Part shown: positions 1-6,449 of the stretch, in pieces
How the letters are laid out: every line of letters starts with the position of its first letter
How positions within the stretch are numbered: position 1 is the stretch's first letter
NCBI GenBank assembly: GCA_025929455.1
Contig: JAICMB010000043.1
Coordinates: 1 to 12,443 of the forward strand
Reading direction: 5' to 3'
DNA: 12,443 nt
Source: Bryobacteraceae bacterium
Lineage (GTDB): Bacteria; Acidobacteriota; Terriglobia; Bryobacterales; Bryobacteraceae
Translations under genes and position numbers: made by a program
The notes under the pieces: generated by a model
Told to the model about the DNA's origin: nothing
The model's input: the letters and a program-made list of their open reading frames with translations, nothing else
The model's database searches: none

Positions 1-63
1 CTCGGTGTAACAATAAGAGCTAAACGGTGTTATGCCGTCACACACATTTCTATTGCAAATTCC

Positions 64-2529
64 ATGCCAGTAAATAAGATTGCCGCCGCATGTGCCGTGG
101 TTATCGGGTTTGCCGCGTGCGCCAGCGCCCAACACGAGATCTCCGGGGCTGCACGCATCCGGCTTGCTATTGAGAATCTCGCGAATACCGGAAGCGCGCT
201 GATGATTGCGGCGCATCCGGACGACGAAAACACAGCCCTGCTCGCTTATCTGGCGCGCGGGCGACACTTGCGCACTGGGTATTTGTCGGTCACGCGCGGC
301 GAGGGCGGACAGAACCTGATCGGCAGCCAACTGGGAGCAACACTAGGACTTATCCGCACGCAGGAACTGCTGGAAGCACGGAAAATTGACGGGGCCGAGC
401 AATTTTTTACACGTGCCATCGATTTCGGATACAGCAAAACGGCTGCCGAGAGCCTTGAAAAATGGGGTCACGAGCGTACGTTGGGCGATGTTGTCTGGGT
501 GATTCGCCGGTTTCGGCCGGATGTGATCATTTCGCGATGGTCCGGAACGCCGCGCGACGGGCACGGCCAGCACCAGGCGGCGGGCATGCTTGCAAAAGAG
601 GCTTACGAAGCCGCTGCCGATCCGAAACGGTATCCCGAGCAGTTGAAATATGTGCAGGCATGGCGCGCTAAGCGCTTGATGTGGAACATGTTTAGCTGGA
701 ACCGGCGGGCGCAGAAAGAAGACGAGCACACCCCCGGGCGAATTGAGGTGGATCTCGGCGCGTATGACCCGGTGCTGGGCTATTCTTATGCCGAAATTGC
801 GGGTATGAGCCGTAGCATGCATCGCAGCCAGGGCATGGGCGCAGCGCAACGCAAGGGTTCGCAGCCGAATTATCTCATTACGACCGCGGGAGAGCGGGCG
901 ACGAGGGATCCCTTCGATGGTGTCGATCTAACTTGGAGCCGTGTTCCAGGAGGCGCCGCTATCGGTTCGCTTTTGAACAAGGCGCTCGGTGCTCTCGATC
1001 CCGCGCACCCGGAAAAGGCCGTTCCGGTGCTGGCCCAGGCGCGCGCGCTGATGGTCGAAATGAGCCACCTGGCCGAACCCGGCCGATCACTCGTGCAACG
1101 CAAGCTGAAACGGTTAAACGAAGCTATTCTGCTCGCCGCCGGCGTTTCGGCGGACGTGACCGTGGACCATTATGCGGTGGTGCCCGGCAACTCTCTTAAA
1201 CTCACGACGACGGTCATCAATCGCGGGCCGCTGCAGGTGCGTGAGGGCGACAAGTTGCTGCCCTCGAACGAGCCGGTCAGCAACTCGGCCGAACTTGCGA
1301 TCCCGGCGAATGCGCCTTACTCGCAACCGTACTGGTTATGCGAGCCGCCCGACGGCGACAGCTACCGCGTGAGCGATCCGTTGCTGATAGGGTTGCCCGA
1401 AAATCCACCGCGCTTCACGCGTACGATTGCGATTTCGGTGGCGGGGCAGAACGTCAACATCACACGCAACGCCACCTTCCGCTACATCGATCATGTACTC
1501 GGCGAGCGCATGCGGCCGGTCGTGGTGGAGCCGCCGGTCGCGGTTGATATGCCGGCGCGCGCGGCAGTGTTTCCGAACGCGGCGGCGAAACATATCGAGA
1601 TGACGCTTGCGGGCAATGCGTCCGTGCGCGGGACGGTGCGCCTGGCCGCTCCCGCGGGTTGGCGCGTGGAGCCTGCATCCATTGCATTTCATATCGACGC
1701 CCCCGGGCAGCGCGAGACCGTGCCGTTCACCGTTACTCCGCCGGCGGGCGACAGCCGGGGCGAATTGCGGGCGGTTGCGGATATTCCGGGTTCCACGCCG
1801 GTTGAAGTCGGGCAGGTGATGATCGATTTCCCGCATATTGAGCCGCAAGCGTTGTTTGCGCCATCGCAAACGGAGGTGGTGCGCGCGGATATTCGCATGG
1901 ATGCAAAGCGTATCGGGTACGTGATGGGCGCGGGCGATGAGGAGCCGGACGCGTTACGGCAGATCGGTGCGGACGTGACGCTGCTTTCCGCCGACGACCT
2001 CTCGCGCGGTGACCTGTCGCGGTTTGATGCGGTGGTGACGGGCGTTCGCGCCTACAATACGCGCGCGGATCTGCGTGCAAACGAACAGCGGCTGCTCGAT
2101 TACGTGCAAAACGGCGGCACGCTGGTGGTGCAGTACAACGTGCTCGATGGCGATCCGTCGCTGCTGGCGCACATCGGGCCTTATCCAATGAAGATTACGC
2201 ACGACCGCGTGTCCGTGGAGACCGTGCCGGTTGCTTTCCCGCACCCGGATAGTGCGCTTCTGAAGGAACCCAACAAAATAACCGAACGCGATTTCGACGG
2301 CTGGGTGCAGGAGCGCGGCCTGTATTTCGCAAGCGAATGGGACCCCCGCTATACGCCGCTGTTTGAGATGCACGACCCGAACGAGCCGGCGCGGCTGGGG
2401 AGCACGCTGGTGACGCGGTATGGCAAAGGCATGTACGTGTTTACGGCGCTGTCGTGGTTTCGGCAATTGCCGGCGGGGGTGCCGGGGGCGTATAGGGTGT
2501 TTGCGAATTTTGTGAGCGGCGGGAAGTAG
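64..2529 (+). CDS. Secreted PIG-L family (LmbE-like) deacetylase with C-terminal GATase-like domain
   Basis: This is a predicted exported zinc-dependent N-deacetylase of 821 residues. Residues 1-22 form a signal peptide ending in Ala-Ser-Ala before Gln23. The PIG-L signature AHPDDE lies at 50-55. By analogy with MshB, His51 and Asp54 would bind zinc and Asp53 would be the general base. HGQH at 167-170 would supply the remaining histidine ligand. The catalytic domain covers roughly 44-300. A beta-rich segment at about 505-565 resembles the NEW3 domain of glycoside hydrolases. Residues about 612-820 resemble a class-I glutamine amidotransferase/ThuA fold (LDYVQNGGTLVVQYNV, then a conserved ending around SWFRQL and PGAYRVFANF). 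The substrate is unknown; N-acetylated sugars or glycoconjugates outside the cytoplasm are a guess. The frame is open to the left edge, but the signal peptide supports the ATG at 64. No clear Shine-Dalgarno precedes it and no convincing promoter is visible in 1-63. The gene converges on etfA. Confidence 0.9.
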   Translation: MPVNKIAAACAVVIGFAACASAQHEISGAARIRLAIENLANTGSALMIAAHPDDENTALLAYLARGRHLRTGYLSVTRGEGGQNLIGSQLGATLGLIRTQELLEARKIDGAEQFFTRAIDFGYSKTAAESLEKWGHERTLGDVVWVIRRFRPDVIISRWSGTPRDGHGQHQAAGMLAKEAYEAAADPKRYPEQLKYVQAWRAKRLMWNMFSWNRRAQKEDEHTPGRIEVDLGAYDPVLGYSYAEIAGMSRSMHRSQGMGAAQRKGSQPNYLITTAGERATRDPFDGVDLTWSRVPGGAAIGSLLNKALGALDPAHPEKAVPVLAQARALMVEMSHLAEPGRSLVQRKLKRLNEAILLAAGVSADVTVDHYAVVPGNSLKLTTTVINRGPLQVREGDKLLPSNEPVSNSAELAIPANAPYSQPYWLCEPPDGDSYRVSDPLLIGLPENPPRFTRTIAISVAGQNVNITRNATFRYIDHVLGERMRPVVVEPPVAVDMPARAAVFPNAAAKHIEMTLAGNASVRGTVRLAAPAGWRVEPASIAFHIDAPGQRETVPFTVTPPAGDSRGELRAVADIPGSTPVEVGQVMIDFPHIEPQALFAPSQTEVVRADIRMDAKRIGYVMGAGDEEPDALRQIGADVTLLSADDLSRGDLSRFDAVVTGVRAYNTRADLRANEQRLLDYVQNGGTLVVQYNVLDGDPSLLAHIGPYPMKITHDRVSVETVPVAFPHPDSALLKEPNKITERDFDGWVQERGLYFASEWDPRYTPLFEMHDPNEPARLGSTLVTRYGKGMYVFTALSWFRQLPAGVPGAYRVFANFVSGGK

Positions 2530-2539
2530 GAGGAGCGTG

Positions 2540-2698
2540 ATGCAGGTGCGACGGAAATCGATCGCACGGCTGTGTACAGTGGACGGCGTGAGCAATCTCC
2601 GCAAGGTTTGTGATGAACGGTCGGTGCGACTGAAGCGCTATCTTAACGAGGACGGCCGGGCAGCCGGCACAAACCGACCGGCTACCCCACTGGTCTGA
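2540..2698 (+). CDS. Possible small basic protein (52 aa), unrecognised
   Basis: A short ORF opens 10 nt after the stop of the PIG-L gene. A strong Shine-Dalgarno, AGGAGG at 2528-2533, overlaps that stop codon and sits 6 nt from the ATG. The ORF begins MQVRRKSIARLC, is rich in Arg and Lys, and ends at TGA 2696-2698. Codon third positions are about two-thirds G or C, which is compatible with coding but not decisive in such DNA. I recognise no family. Its last 15 or so codons run through the palindrome at 2658-2687, which argues against a conserved protein. It could equally be a chance ORF in an intergenic region. Confidence 0.28.
   Translation: MQVRRKSIARLCTVDGVSNLRKVCDERSVRLKRYLNEDGRAAGTNRPATPLV
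2658..2687. repeat. GGGCAGCC-type palindrome, copy 1
   Basis: Imperfect inverted repeat: GGGCAGCCGG at 2658-2667 pairs with CCGGCTACCC at 2678-2687, with one C-A mismatch and a 10-nt loop. It lies between the convergent PIG-L and etfA genes, 28 nt past the etfA stop. It shares the core GGGCAGCC with three other palindromes in this window. There is no adjacent T-run on either strand, so it is not a textbook intrinsic terminator, though it could still end or protect transcripts from either side. Confidence 0.55.
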
Positions 2699-2714
2699 CT
2701 ACAGAATTTTTGCG

Positions 2715-3698
2715 TTAGGGGGCTTTGACCTTGCGGACTTGCTCGGTTAGGGCCGGGACGACTTCGAAGAGATCGCCCACGATGCCGTAGTCGGCGACTT
2801 CGAAGATGGGGGCTTCGGGGTCCTTGTTAATGGCGACGATCGTTTTCGCGCCCTTCATGCCGACGAGGTGTTGAATTGCACCGGAGATGCCGACGGCGAT
2901 ATAAACCTTCGGTGCGACGGTTTGACCGGAGCTGCCGACCTGGCGCTCCATGGGGAGCCAGCCGTTGTCGCAGATCGGGCGCGATGCCGCTAGCTCCGCG
3001 CCGAGCGCGCTCGCAAGCTCTTCGACAACCGGGATGTTGTCCTTCTCCTGAATGCCGCGGCCAACGGAAACGATGATGTCGGCGGCTGTGAGATCGACCG
3101 CGCGCGCGGCTTCGCGGAACGGCGACTCCGGCTTGGTGCGAATTTGTGACGCCGATAATTCGGGCGTGAACGTCTGCACTTCAACGGTGCCCGCTTGCGC
3201 CTGATCGGCGCGGAATGCGCCCGCTTGAATCGAAGCGAACCACGGCTTCGCTCCGCCTGGTTGCACGTCGGCGTTGAGTTTACCCTGAAAAAGCTGACGG
3301 ACGAAAACCGGCGCACCGTTTTCGACGCGGTAGCCGATGGCATCGCTGATGAGGACCTGGTTGAAGCGCGTCGCCACGCACGGTGCGTAGTCGCGCACTT
3401 CGTAGGTGTGCGGGAACAGCACGGCGTCCGGCGTTTCTTTGCGGATGAGCTGTTCGAGCCCGATGGTGAATGCGTCCGGCGTGTAGTTGCCGAGCAACTC
3501 GTGCGCAACGCAGTGCGCGCCGTTCAGTTGCTTGGACTTAATCTCGTCGAGAAACGGACCCGCGCTGCCCGCGAGCACCGCCGCATACACGCGGGTTCCG
3601 AGTGCGCTCGCGAGCTGCTGCCCGGCGGCGAGGGTCTCGAACGACATGCGGTTCCATTCGCCGCCGTGCTGCTCCAGGACAACGAGAACGCCGCTCAT
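2715..3698 (-). CDS. etfA: Electron transfer flavoprotein subunit alpha
   Basis: This is the FAD-binding alpha subunit of the soluble heterodimer that takes electrons from flavin dehydrogenases such as acyl-CoA dehydrogenases and passes them to a quinone oxidoreductase. At 327 residues it is close to normal length. The C-terminal FAD domain is clear: GRG at 213-215, SR at 239-240, QVGSSG at 253-258, GISGAIQH at 270-277, then NKDPEAPIF and ADYGIVGDL up to residue 310. Many family members have QVGQTG where this one has QVGSSG. The ATG start overlaps the etfB stop in an ATGA, so the two subunits are translationally coupled. It is the last gene of the acpP-fabF-etfB-etfA run. The sequence alone does not tell me whether it is a bifurcating type. 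Confidence 0.96.
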   Translation of the reverse strand: MSGVLVVLEQHGGEWNRMSFETLAAGQQLASALGTRVYAAVLAGSAGPFLDEIKSKQLNGAHCVAHELLGNYTPDAFTIGLEQLIRKETPDAVLFPHTYEVRDYAPCVATRFNQVLISDAIGYRVENGAPVFVRQLFQGKLNADVQPGGAKPWFASIQAGAFRADQAQAGTVEVQTFTPELSASQIRTKPESPFREAARAVDLTAADIIVSVGRGIQEKDNIPVVEELASALGAELAASRPICDNGWLPMERQVGSSGQTVAPKVYIAVGISGAIQHLVGMKGAKTIVAINKDPEAPIFEVADYGIVGDLFEVVPALTEQVRKVKAP

Positions 3699-4465
3699 AT
3701 GGCCCGCACCTCGAAGCGAAGTTTCTCGACCAGTTTTGCAGCGGCCTCGTTTGCGGTGCCGTCGAGGATCTGCGTCTGCTTCGATTTCTGCGGGGCATAG
3801 ACGCGCTCGATGGTAGCCACGGGTTGCGACGTGACGCCGAGTTCGGCTGCCGTCAGCCGCTTGACCTCTTTGCTCTTGGCTTTCTTGATGCCCATGAGCG
3901 TGGCGTAGCGCAGTTTATTGATGCCGGATTGAATGGTGAGCGCGGCGGGCAGCGGCATGTCGATGTTCTGGAACCAGCCATTTTCAAGCTCGCGCTTGAC
4001 GCGAACGCCGCCGCCGTGCACCTCGACGGCCATGATGATGGTCGAATGCGGAATGCCGAGCGCTTCGGCCATGACCACGCCCGTTTGTCCGTAGCCGAGA
4101 TCGTCGGACTGCAAGCCGGTGAGCAGCAGGTCGGCTCGCTCGGGTTCAGCGGCCTTCGCGAGCAGGCGCGCCAGACTCAGCGTGTCCCAGTTCGACAGAT
4201 TTTCTTCTTCGATATGAATAGCGCGGTCGGCGCCTTTGGCCAGCGCCTCGCGGATGGTCTGCGACGCGCGCGCCGGACCCGCGCAGAGCGCCACCACTTC
4301 GCCGCCGTTCTTTTCTTTAAGCTGCAGAGCCTCTTCGAGCGCGTAGGCGTCGGGCTCGTTGATCTCGAAACTCAAGTCGCCCTGTTCGATCCAGCGTCCG
4401 TCCGCGGCCACGCGCAACTGGGCGTCGCGAACCGGCACCTGCTTGATGCAGACGATGATCTTCAT
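3695..4465 (-). CDS. etfB: Electron transfer flavoprotein subunit beta
   Basis: This is the AMP-binding beta subunit and partner of the following EtfA, 256 residues long, a usual size. It opens with the typical MKIIVCIKQVP. NEPDAYALEEAL lies at 37-48, and the nucleotide-binding stretch at about 113-135 contains LLTGLQSDD followed by GQTGVVMAE. A later segment, VKRELENGWFQ and DMPLPAALT, resembles the EtfB signature, and NKLRYATLMGIKKAK matches the region before the recognition loop. The ATG lies 1 nt after the fabF stop (TGA-G-ATG). No strong Shine-Dalgarno precedes it, so translation probably depends on ribosomes finishing fabF. Its own stop overlaps the etfA start. Confidence 0.96.
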   Translation of the reverse strand: MKIIVCIKQVPVRDAQLRVAADGRWIEQGDLSFEINEPDAYALEEALQLKEKNGGEVVALCAGPARASQTIREALAKGADRAIHIEEENLSNWDTLSLARLLAKAAEPERADLLLTGLQSDDLGYGQTGVVMAEALGIPHSTIIMAVEVHGGGVRVKRELENGWFQNIDMPLPAALTIQSGINKLRYATLMGIKKAKSKEVKRLTAAELGVTSQPVATIERVYAPQKSKQTQILDGTANEAAAKLVEKLRFEVRAI

Positions 4466-4466
4466 C

Positions 4467-5708
4467 TCAGTCAGTGTGACGCTTGAAGATTAAACAACCG
4501 TTCGTCCCGCCAAAGCCAAATGAATTCGAAAGCGCGTACTCGATCTGCATCTCGCGCGCTTTGTTCGGAACGTAGTCGAGATCGCACGCCGGATCGGGAT
4601 ACTCGTAATTGACGGTCGGAGGCGCGATCTGGTCGCGCAGCGCCAGCACCGTTATGCCAGCTTCCAAACCGCCGGCGCCGCCCAGCAGATGGCCGGTCAT
4701 GGACTTGGTGGAGCTCACCGCGAGCTCATAGGCGTGCTCGCAGAAGGCGCGCTTGATCGCAATGGTTTCGGTCTTGTCGCCCACTTCCGTAGACGTGCCG
4801 TGCGCGTTAATGTAGTCGATCTGTTGCGCATCGAGCGAGGCGTCGTCGAGCGCGCTGCGCATCACGCGGAACGCACCGTCGCCGTCCTCCGACGGACTTG
4901 TAATATGGAATGCGTCGGCGCTCATGCCGTAGCCGACAATTTCCGCGAGAATGCGCGCGCCACGACGGCGGGCGTGTTCCATCTCTTCGAGAATCACGAT
5001 CCCGGCGCCTTCGCCGACGACAAAGCCGTCGCGCTGCAGGTCCCACGGACGCGATGCCTTCTGCGGCTCGTCATTGCGCTGCGAAAGCGCGCGCATGGCC
5101 GCAAATCCGCCGATGCCGAGCGGCGTGATGGCAGCTTCGGTTCCGCCGCAAATCATCGCCTCAGCCGATCCCCACTGGATCATGCGGAAGGAGTCGCCGA
5201 TCGAATGCGCGCTGGTAGTGCACGCGGTCGCGGTGGCCGAGTTCGGCCCTTTCGCGCCGGTGCGGATGGAGACGTAGCCGGAAGCAAGATTGATGATGGT
5301 CGCCGGAATGAAGAAGGGCGAAAGGCGGCTCGGGCCTTTCTCCAGCAGGACCTTGTGCTCGCGCTCGATGACTTCGAACCCGCCGATGCCGCTGCCGATG
5401 TACACGCCGATGCGGTCCGCGGCTGCGCCGCCGATCTTGAGACCGGACTGCGCCAGCGCGAAATCGGTGGCCGCAATCGCGAACTGGATGAAGCGGCCCA
5501 TCTTCTTGATATCCTTGCGCTCAATAAAGCGCTGCGGATCGAAGTCCTTCACCTCGCCGGCGATGCGGCACGAAAACGCAGTGGCGTCGAACTGCTCGAT
5601 GCAGGATATTCCGTTGCGGCCCGCGCGAATGCCGGCCCAGGTCTCTTCGGTGCCGACGCCCAGCGCACTGACGAGGCCAACACCCGTGACTACTACACGG
5701 CGCGGCAA
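4467..5708 (-). CDS. fabF: 3-oxoacyl-[acyl-carrier-protein] synthase II (KAS II)
   Basis: This cytoplasmic condensing enzyme extends acyl-ACP with malonyl-ACP in type II fatty-acid synthesis. It has 413 residues, the normal length. The catalytic set is complete: Cys163 in TATACTTSAHS, His303 in INAHGTSTEVGD, Lys335 and His340 in SSTKSMTGHLLGGAGG. These are the numbers used for E. coli FabF, which supports the chosen start. The C-terminal NSFGFGGTN glycine-rich loop is present. The start is TTG, not ATG, set by an AGGAGG six bases upstream. It lies 75 nt after acpP on the same strand and 1 nt before etfB. Sitting next to its ACP substrate carrier is a common arrangement. A secondary-metabolite ketosynthase is unlikely, since no chain-length factor or other PKS gene is present. 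Confidence 0.97.
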   Translation of the reverse strand: MPRRVVVTGVGLVSALGVGTEETWAGIRAGRNGISCIEQFDATAFSCRIAGEVKDFDPQRFIERKDIKKMGRFIQFAIAATDFALAQSGLKIGGAAADRIGVYIGSGIGGFEVIEREHKVLLEKGPSRLSPFFIPATIINLASGYVSIRTGAKGPNSATATACTTSAHSIGDSFRMIQWGSAEAMICGGTEAAITPLGIGGFAAMRALSQRNDEPQKASRPWDLQRDGFVVGEGAGIVILEEMEHARRRGARILAEIVGYGMSADAFHITSPSEDGDGAFRVMRSALDDASLDAQQIDYINAHGTSTEVGDKTETIAIKRAFCEHAYELAVSSTKSMTGHLLGGAGGLEAGITVLALRDQIAPPTVNYEYPDPACDLDYVPNKAREMQIEYALSNSFGFGGTNGCLIFKRHTD

Positions 5709-5714
5709 TGGAAA

Positions 5715-5720
5715 CCTCCT
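5715..5720 (-). promoter_or_regulatory. Ribosome binding site fixing the TTG start of fabF
   Basis: On the minus strand this reads AGGAGG, a perfect Shine-Dalgarno core, followed by a 6-nt spacer and TTG at 5708-5706. The protein beginning there (MPRRVVVTG) has the standard FabF N-terminus, so the non-ATG start is well supported. Confidence 0.8.
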
Positions 5721-5732
5721 GTCGCGGACACC

Positions 5733-5755
5733 TCCGGCGCGCCGCGCGGTCCGGA
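5733..5755 (-). other. GC-rich stem-loop between acpP and fabF
   Basis: TCCGG at 5733-5737 pairs with CCGGA at 5751-5755. Inside, CGCG at 5738-5741 pairs with CGCG at 5745-5748 around a 3-nt loop, leaving a 2-nt bulge. The stem lies 28 nt after the acpP stop and about 12 nt before the fabF Shine-Dalgarno. No T-run follows it in the minus direction, so it is more likely a processing or 3'-end-stabilising structure, or a partial attenuator, than a full terminator. Any role in setting the ACP to FabF ratio is inference. Confidence 0.4.
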
Positions 5756-5783
5756 AGCGGCTCTATAAACCGGGATTGGCAAA

Positions 5784-6020
5784 CTACTTCTTCTTTTTAT
5801 TTTCGATGTATGTGATGGCGTCCTGCACGGTCTGGATCTTTTCGGCGTCTTCGTCGGGGATATCGATATCGAACGCTTCTTCAAACGCCATAACGAGTTC
5901 GACGATGTCGAGCGAATCAGCGCCGAGATCGTCCACGAAAGAAGCGGAGGGATCTACCTGGTTCTCATCGACTCCAAGCTGCTCGACAATGATCTGCTTC
6001 ACCTTCTCTTCGATCGACAT
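5784..6020 (-). CDS. acpP: Acyl carrier protein
   Basis: This small acidic protein carries growing acyl chains on a 4'-phosphopantetheine arm in fatty-acid synthesis. It has 78 residues, like typical bacterial AcpP. The attachment motif [13 protein letters not shown] places the modified serine at residue 36, as in E. coli. The first helix, [17 protein letters not shown], and the helix II-III region are canonical. The tail is a run of four lysines, which is unusual for so acidic a protein. The start at 6020 is supported by AGGAGG at 6026-6031, 5 nt upstream; the frame stays open to an ATG at 6140 but that extension has no ACP character. It heads the minus-strand run leading to fabF, etfB and etfA. 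The adjacent 5' genes common elsewhere (fabD, fabG, rpmF) are absent. Confidence 0.97.
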   Translation of the reverse strand: MSIEEKVKQIIVEQLGVDENQVDPSASFVDDLGADSLDIVELVMAFEEAFDIDIPDEDAEKIQTVQDAITYIENKKKK

Positions 6021-6193
6021 AGAGTCCTCCTCTAAAACCGCACAGGCTCCTATTTGAATGTTTTTGCAATCCGGCGCATTTAGATCCGCCTGCCCGGACG
6101 CGCCTGCGCTCCGTATTTCCCGTCGCGCGCGAGCAGCCACGCATCTAGTGAAGCACTCCGCGGCGGCAATGCGCTTAAGAATTTCTGCTTACA

Positions 6194-6223
6194 AACCTAG
6201 CAAGGGTAGCACCGATTGGGCAA
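6194..6223 (-). promoter_or_regulatory. Weak candidate promoter for the acpP-fabF-etfBA operon
   Basis: On the minus strand, TTGCCC (6223-6218) and TAGGTT (6199-6194) are separated by 18 nt and resemble sigma-70 -35 and -10 boxes, the latter at 4 of 6. It would give a leader of roughly 165 nt before acpP. A nearer start from the A/T-rich patch around 6053-6067 is also possible. I saw no operator that matches a known fatty-acid regulator. Confidence 0.22.
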
Positions 6224-6240
6224 GCGGCCGGGCGGGCAAA

Positions 6241-6285
6241 ATGCGTGGAGGGCAGCCAAGAACAGAGTGGCTGCCCTCCACGCAT
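6241..6285. repeat. Perfect 18-bp inverted repeat containing the GGGCAGCC core (copy 2)
   Basis: ATGCGTGGAGGGCAGCCA (6241-6258) is the exact reverse complement of 6268-6285, with a 9-nt loop at 6259-6267. All 18 pairs are Watson-Crick, which would be a very stable hairpin in RNA and a possible cruciform in DNA. It lies midway between the S53 gene and acpP, outside any gene. No T-run adjoins it. It has the same core as the copies at 2658, 6424 and 12052 but is longer and flawless. Confidence 0.8.
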
Positions 6286-6344
6286 CAGCGGAGTCGCACG
6301 GCCCCGCGTGAGGCGAGCGGGGGAATGAATAACGGGCGCGTGCA

Positions 6345-6374
6345 GCAGGCGTGGAAGCCTGCCGCACTCGGCAG
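6345..6374. repeat. Two overlapping, mutually exclusive hairpins
   Basis: GCAGGC at 6345-6350 can pair with GCCTGC at 6357-6362 (6-nt loop). CTGCCG at 6359-6364 can instead pair with CGGCAG at 6369-6374 (4-nt loop). The two structures share bases 6359-6362, so only one can form at a time. It lies about 75 nt downstream of the S53 stop. It may be a second intergenic repeat type, or part of a compound palindromic unit with its neighbours. Confidence 0.4.
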
Positions 6375-6423
6375 CGGAACCGGAATTAATTTCGGCTAGA
6401 AGATCCGGCTGCAACCCGGGCAT

Positions 6424-6444
6424 GGGCAGCCAGCAAGGCCGCCC
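6424..6444. repeat. GGGCAGCC-type palindrome, copy 3
   Basis: GGGCAGCC at 6424-6431 pairs with GGCCGCCC at 6437-6444 except for one A-C mismatch, with loop AGCAA. It starts just 5-6 nt beyond the S53 stop codon. Its left half, GGGCAGCCAGCAAG, is identical over 14 nt to the copy behind the MFS gene at 12055-12068. Relative to the gene it follows, it is in the opposite orientation from that copy. Confidence 0.6.
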
Positions 6445-6449
6445 TACTG

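Larger units (their letters stand above)
6021..6449. other. Non-coding stretch between the S53 peptidase gene and acpP
   Basis: These 429 bases have no gene I can support. In the minus direction they hold, in order, a palindrome 6 nt past the S53 stop, a pair of overlapping hairpins (6345-6374), a perfect 18-bp inverted repeat (6241-6285), a weak candidate promoter (6194-6223), an A/T-rich patch (6053-6067), and the acpP ribosome binding site. Short frames crossing it lack ribosome binding sites and run through the palindromes. It probably carries the acpP operon promoter and the 3' end of the peptidase transcript. Confidence 0.6.

Noticed and set aside
3195..4486. Open frames of about 200 and 294 codons on the plus strand opposite etfA and etfB
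   Set aside because: They are mirror frames of strongly conserved Etf genes, overlap each other, and show no domain.
4689..5768. Long open frame of 359 codons on the plus strand opposite fabF
   Set aside because: fabF has a complete catalytic set and family-wide similarity. The opposite frame has no recognisable domain, is open because of high GC at codon third positions, and lacks a ribosome binding site.
2715..6020. Polyketide or secondary-metabolite cluster around the ketosynthase and ACP
   Set aside because: The ketosynthase numbers exactly as housekeeping FabF, the ACP is a standard AcpP, and no chain-length factor, acyltransferase, cyclase or regulator is present.
5784..6140. Longer acpP starting at an ATG at 6140
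   Set aside because: The extra 40 residues do not resemble ACP. The start at 6020 has AGGAGG 5 nt upstream and places the modified serine at residue 36 as expected.
6175..6423. An 82-codon minus-strand frame between the S53 gene and acpP
   Set aside because: It has no ribosome binding site, runs through the perfect inverted repeat and the paired hairpins, and resembles no protein I know.
6424..6444. Intrinsic terminator of the S53 gene
   Set aside because: The hairpin is well placed but has no T-run on the minus strand, and the same core recurs in other settings and orientations, so it is called a repeat instead.
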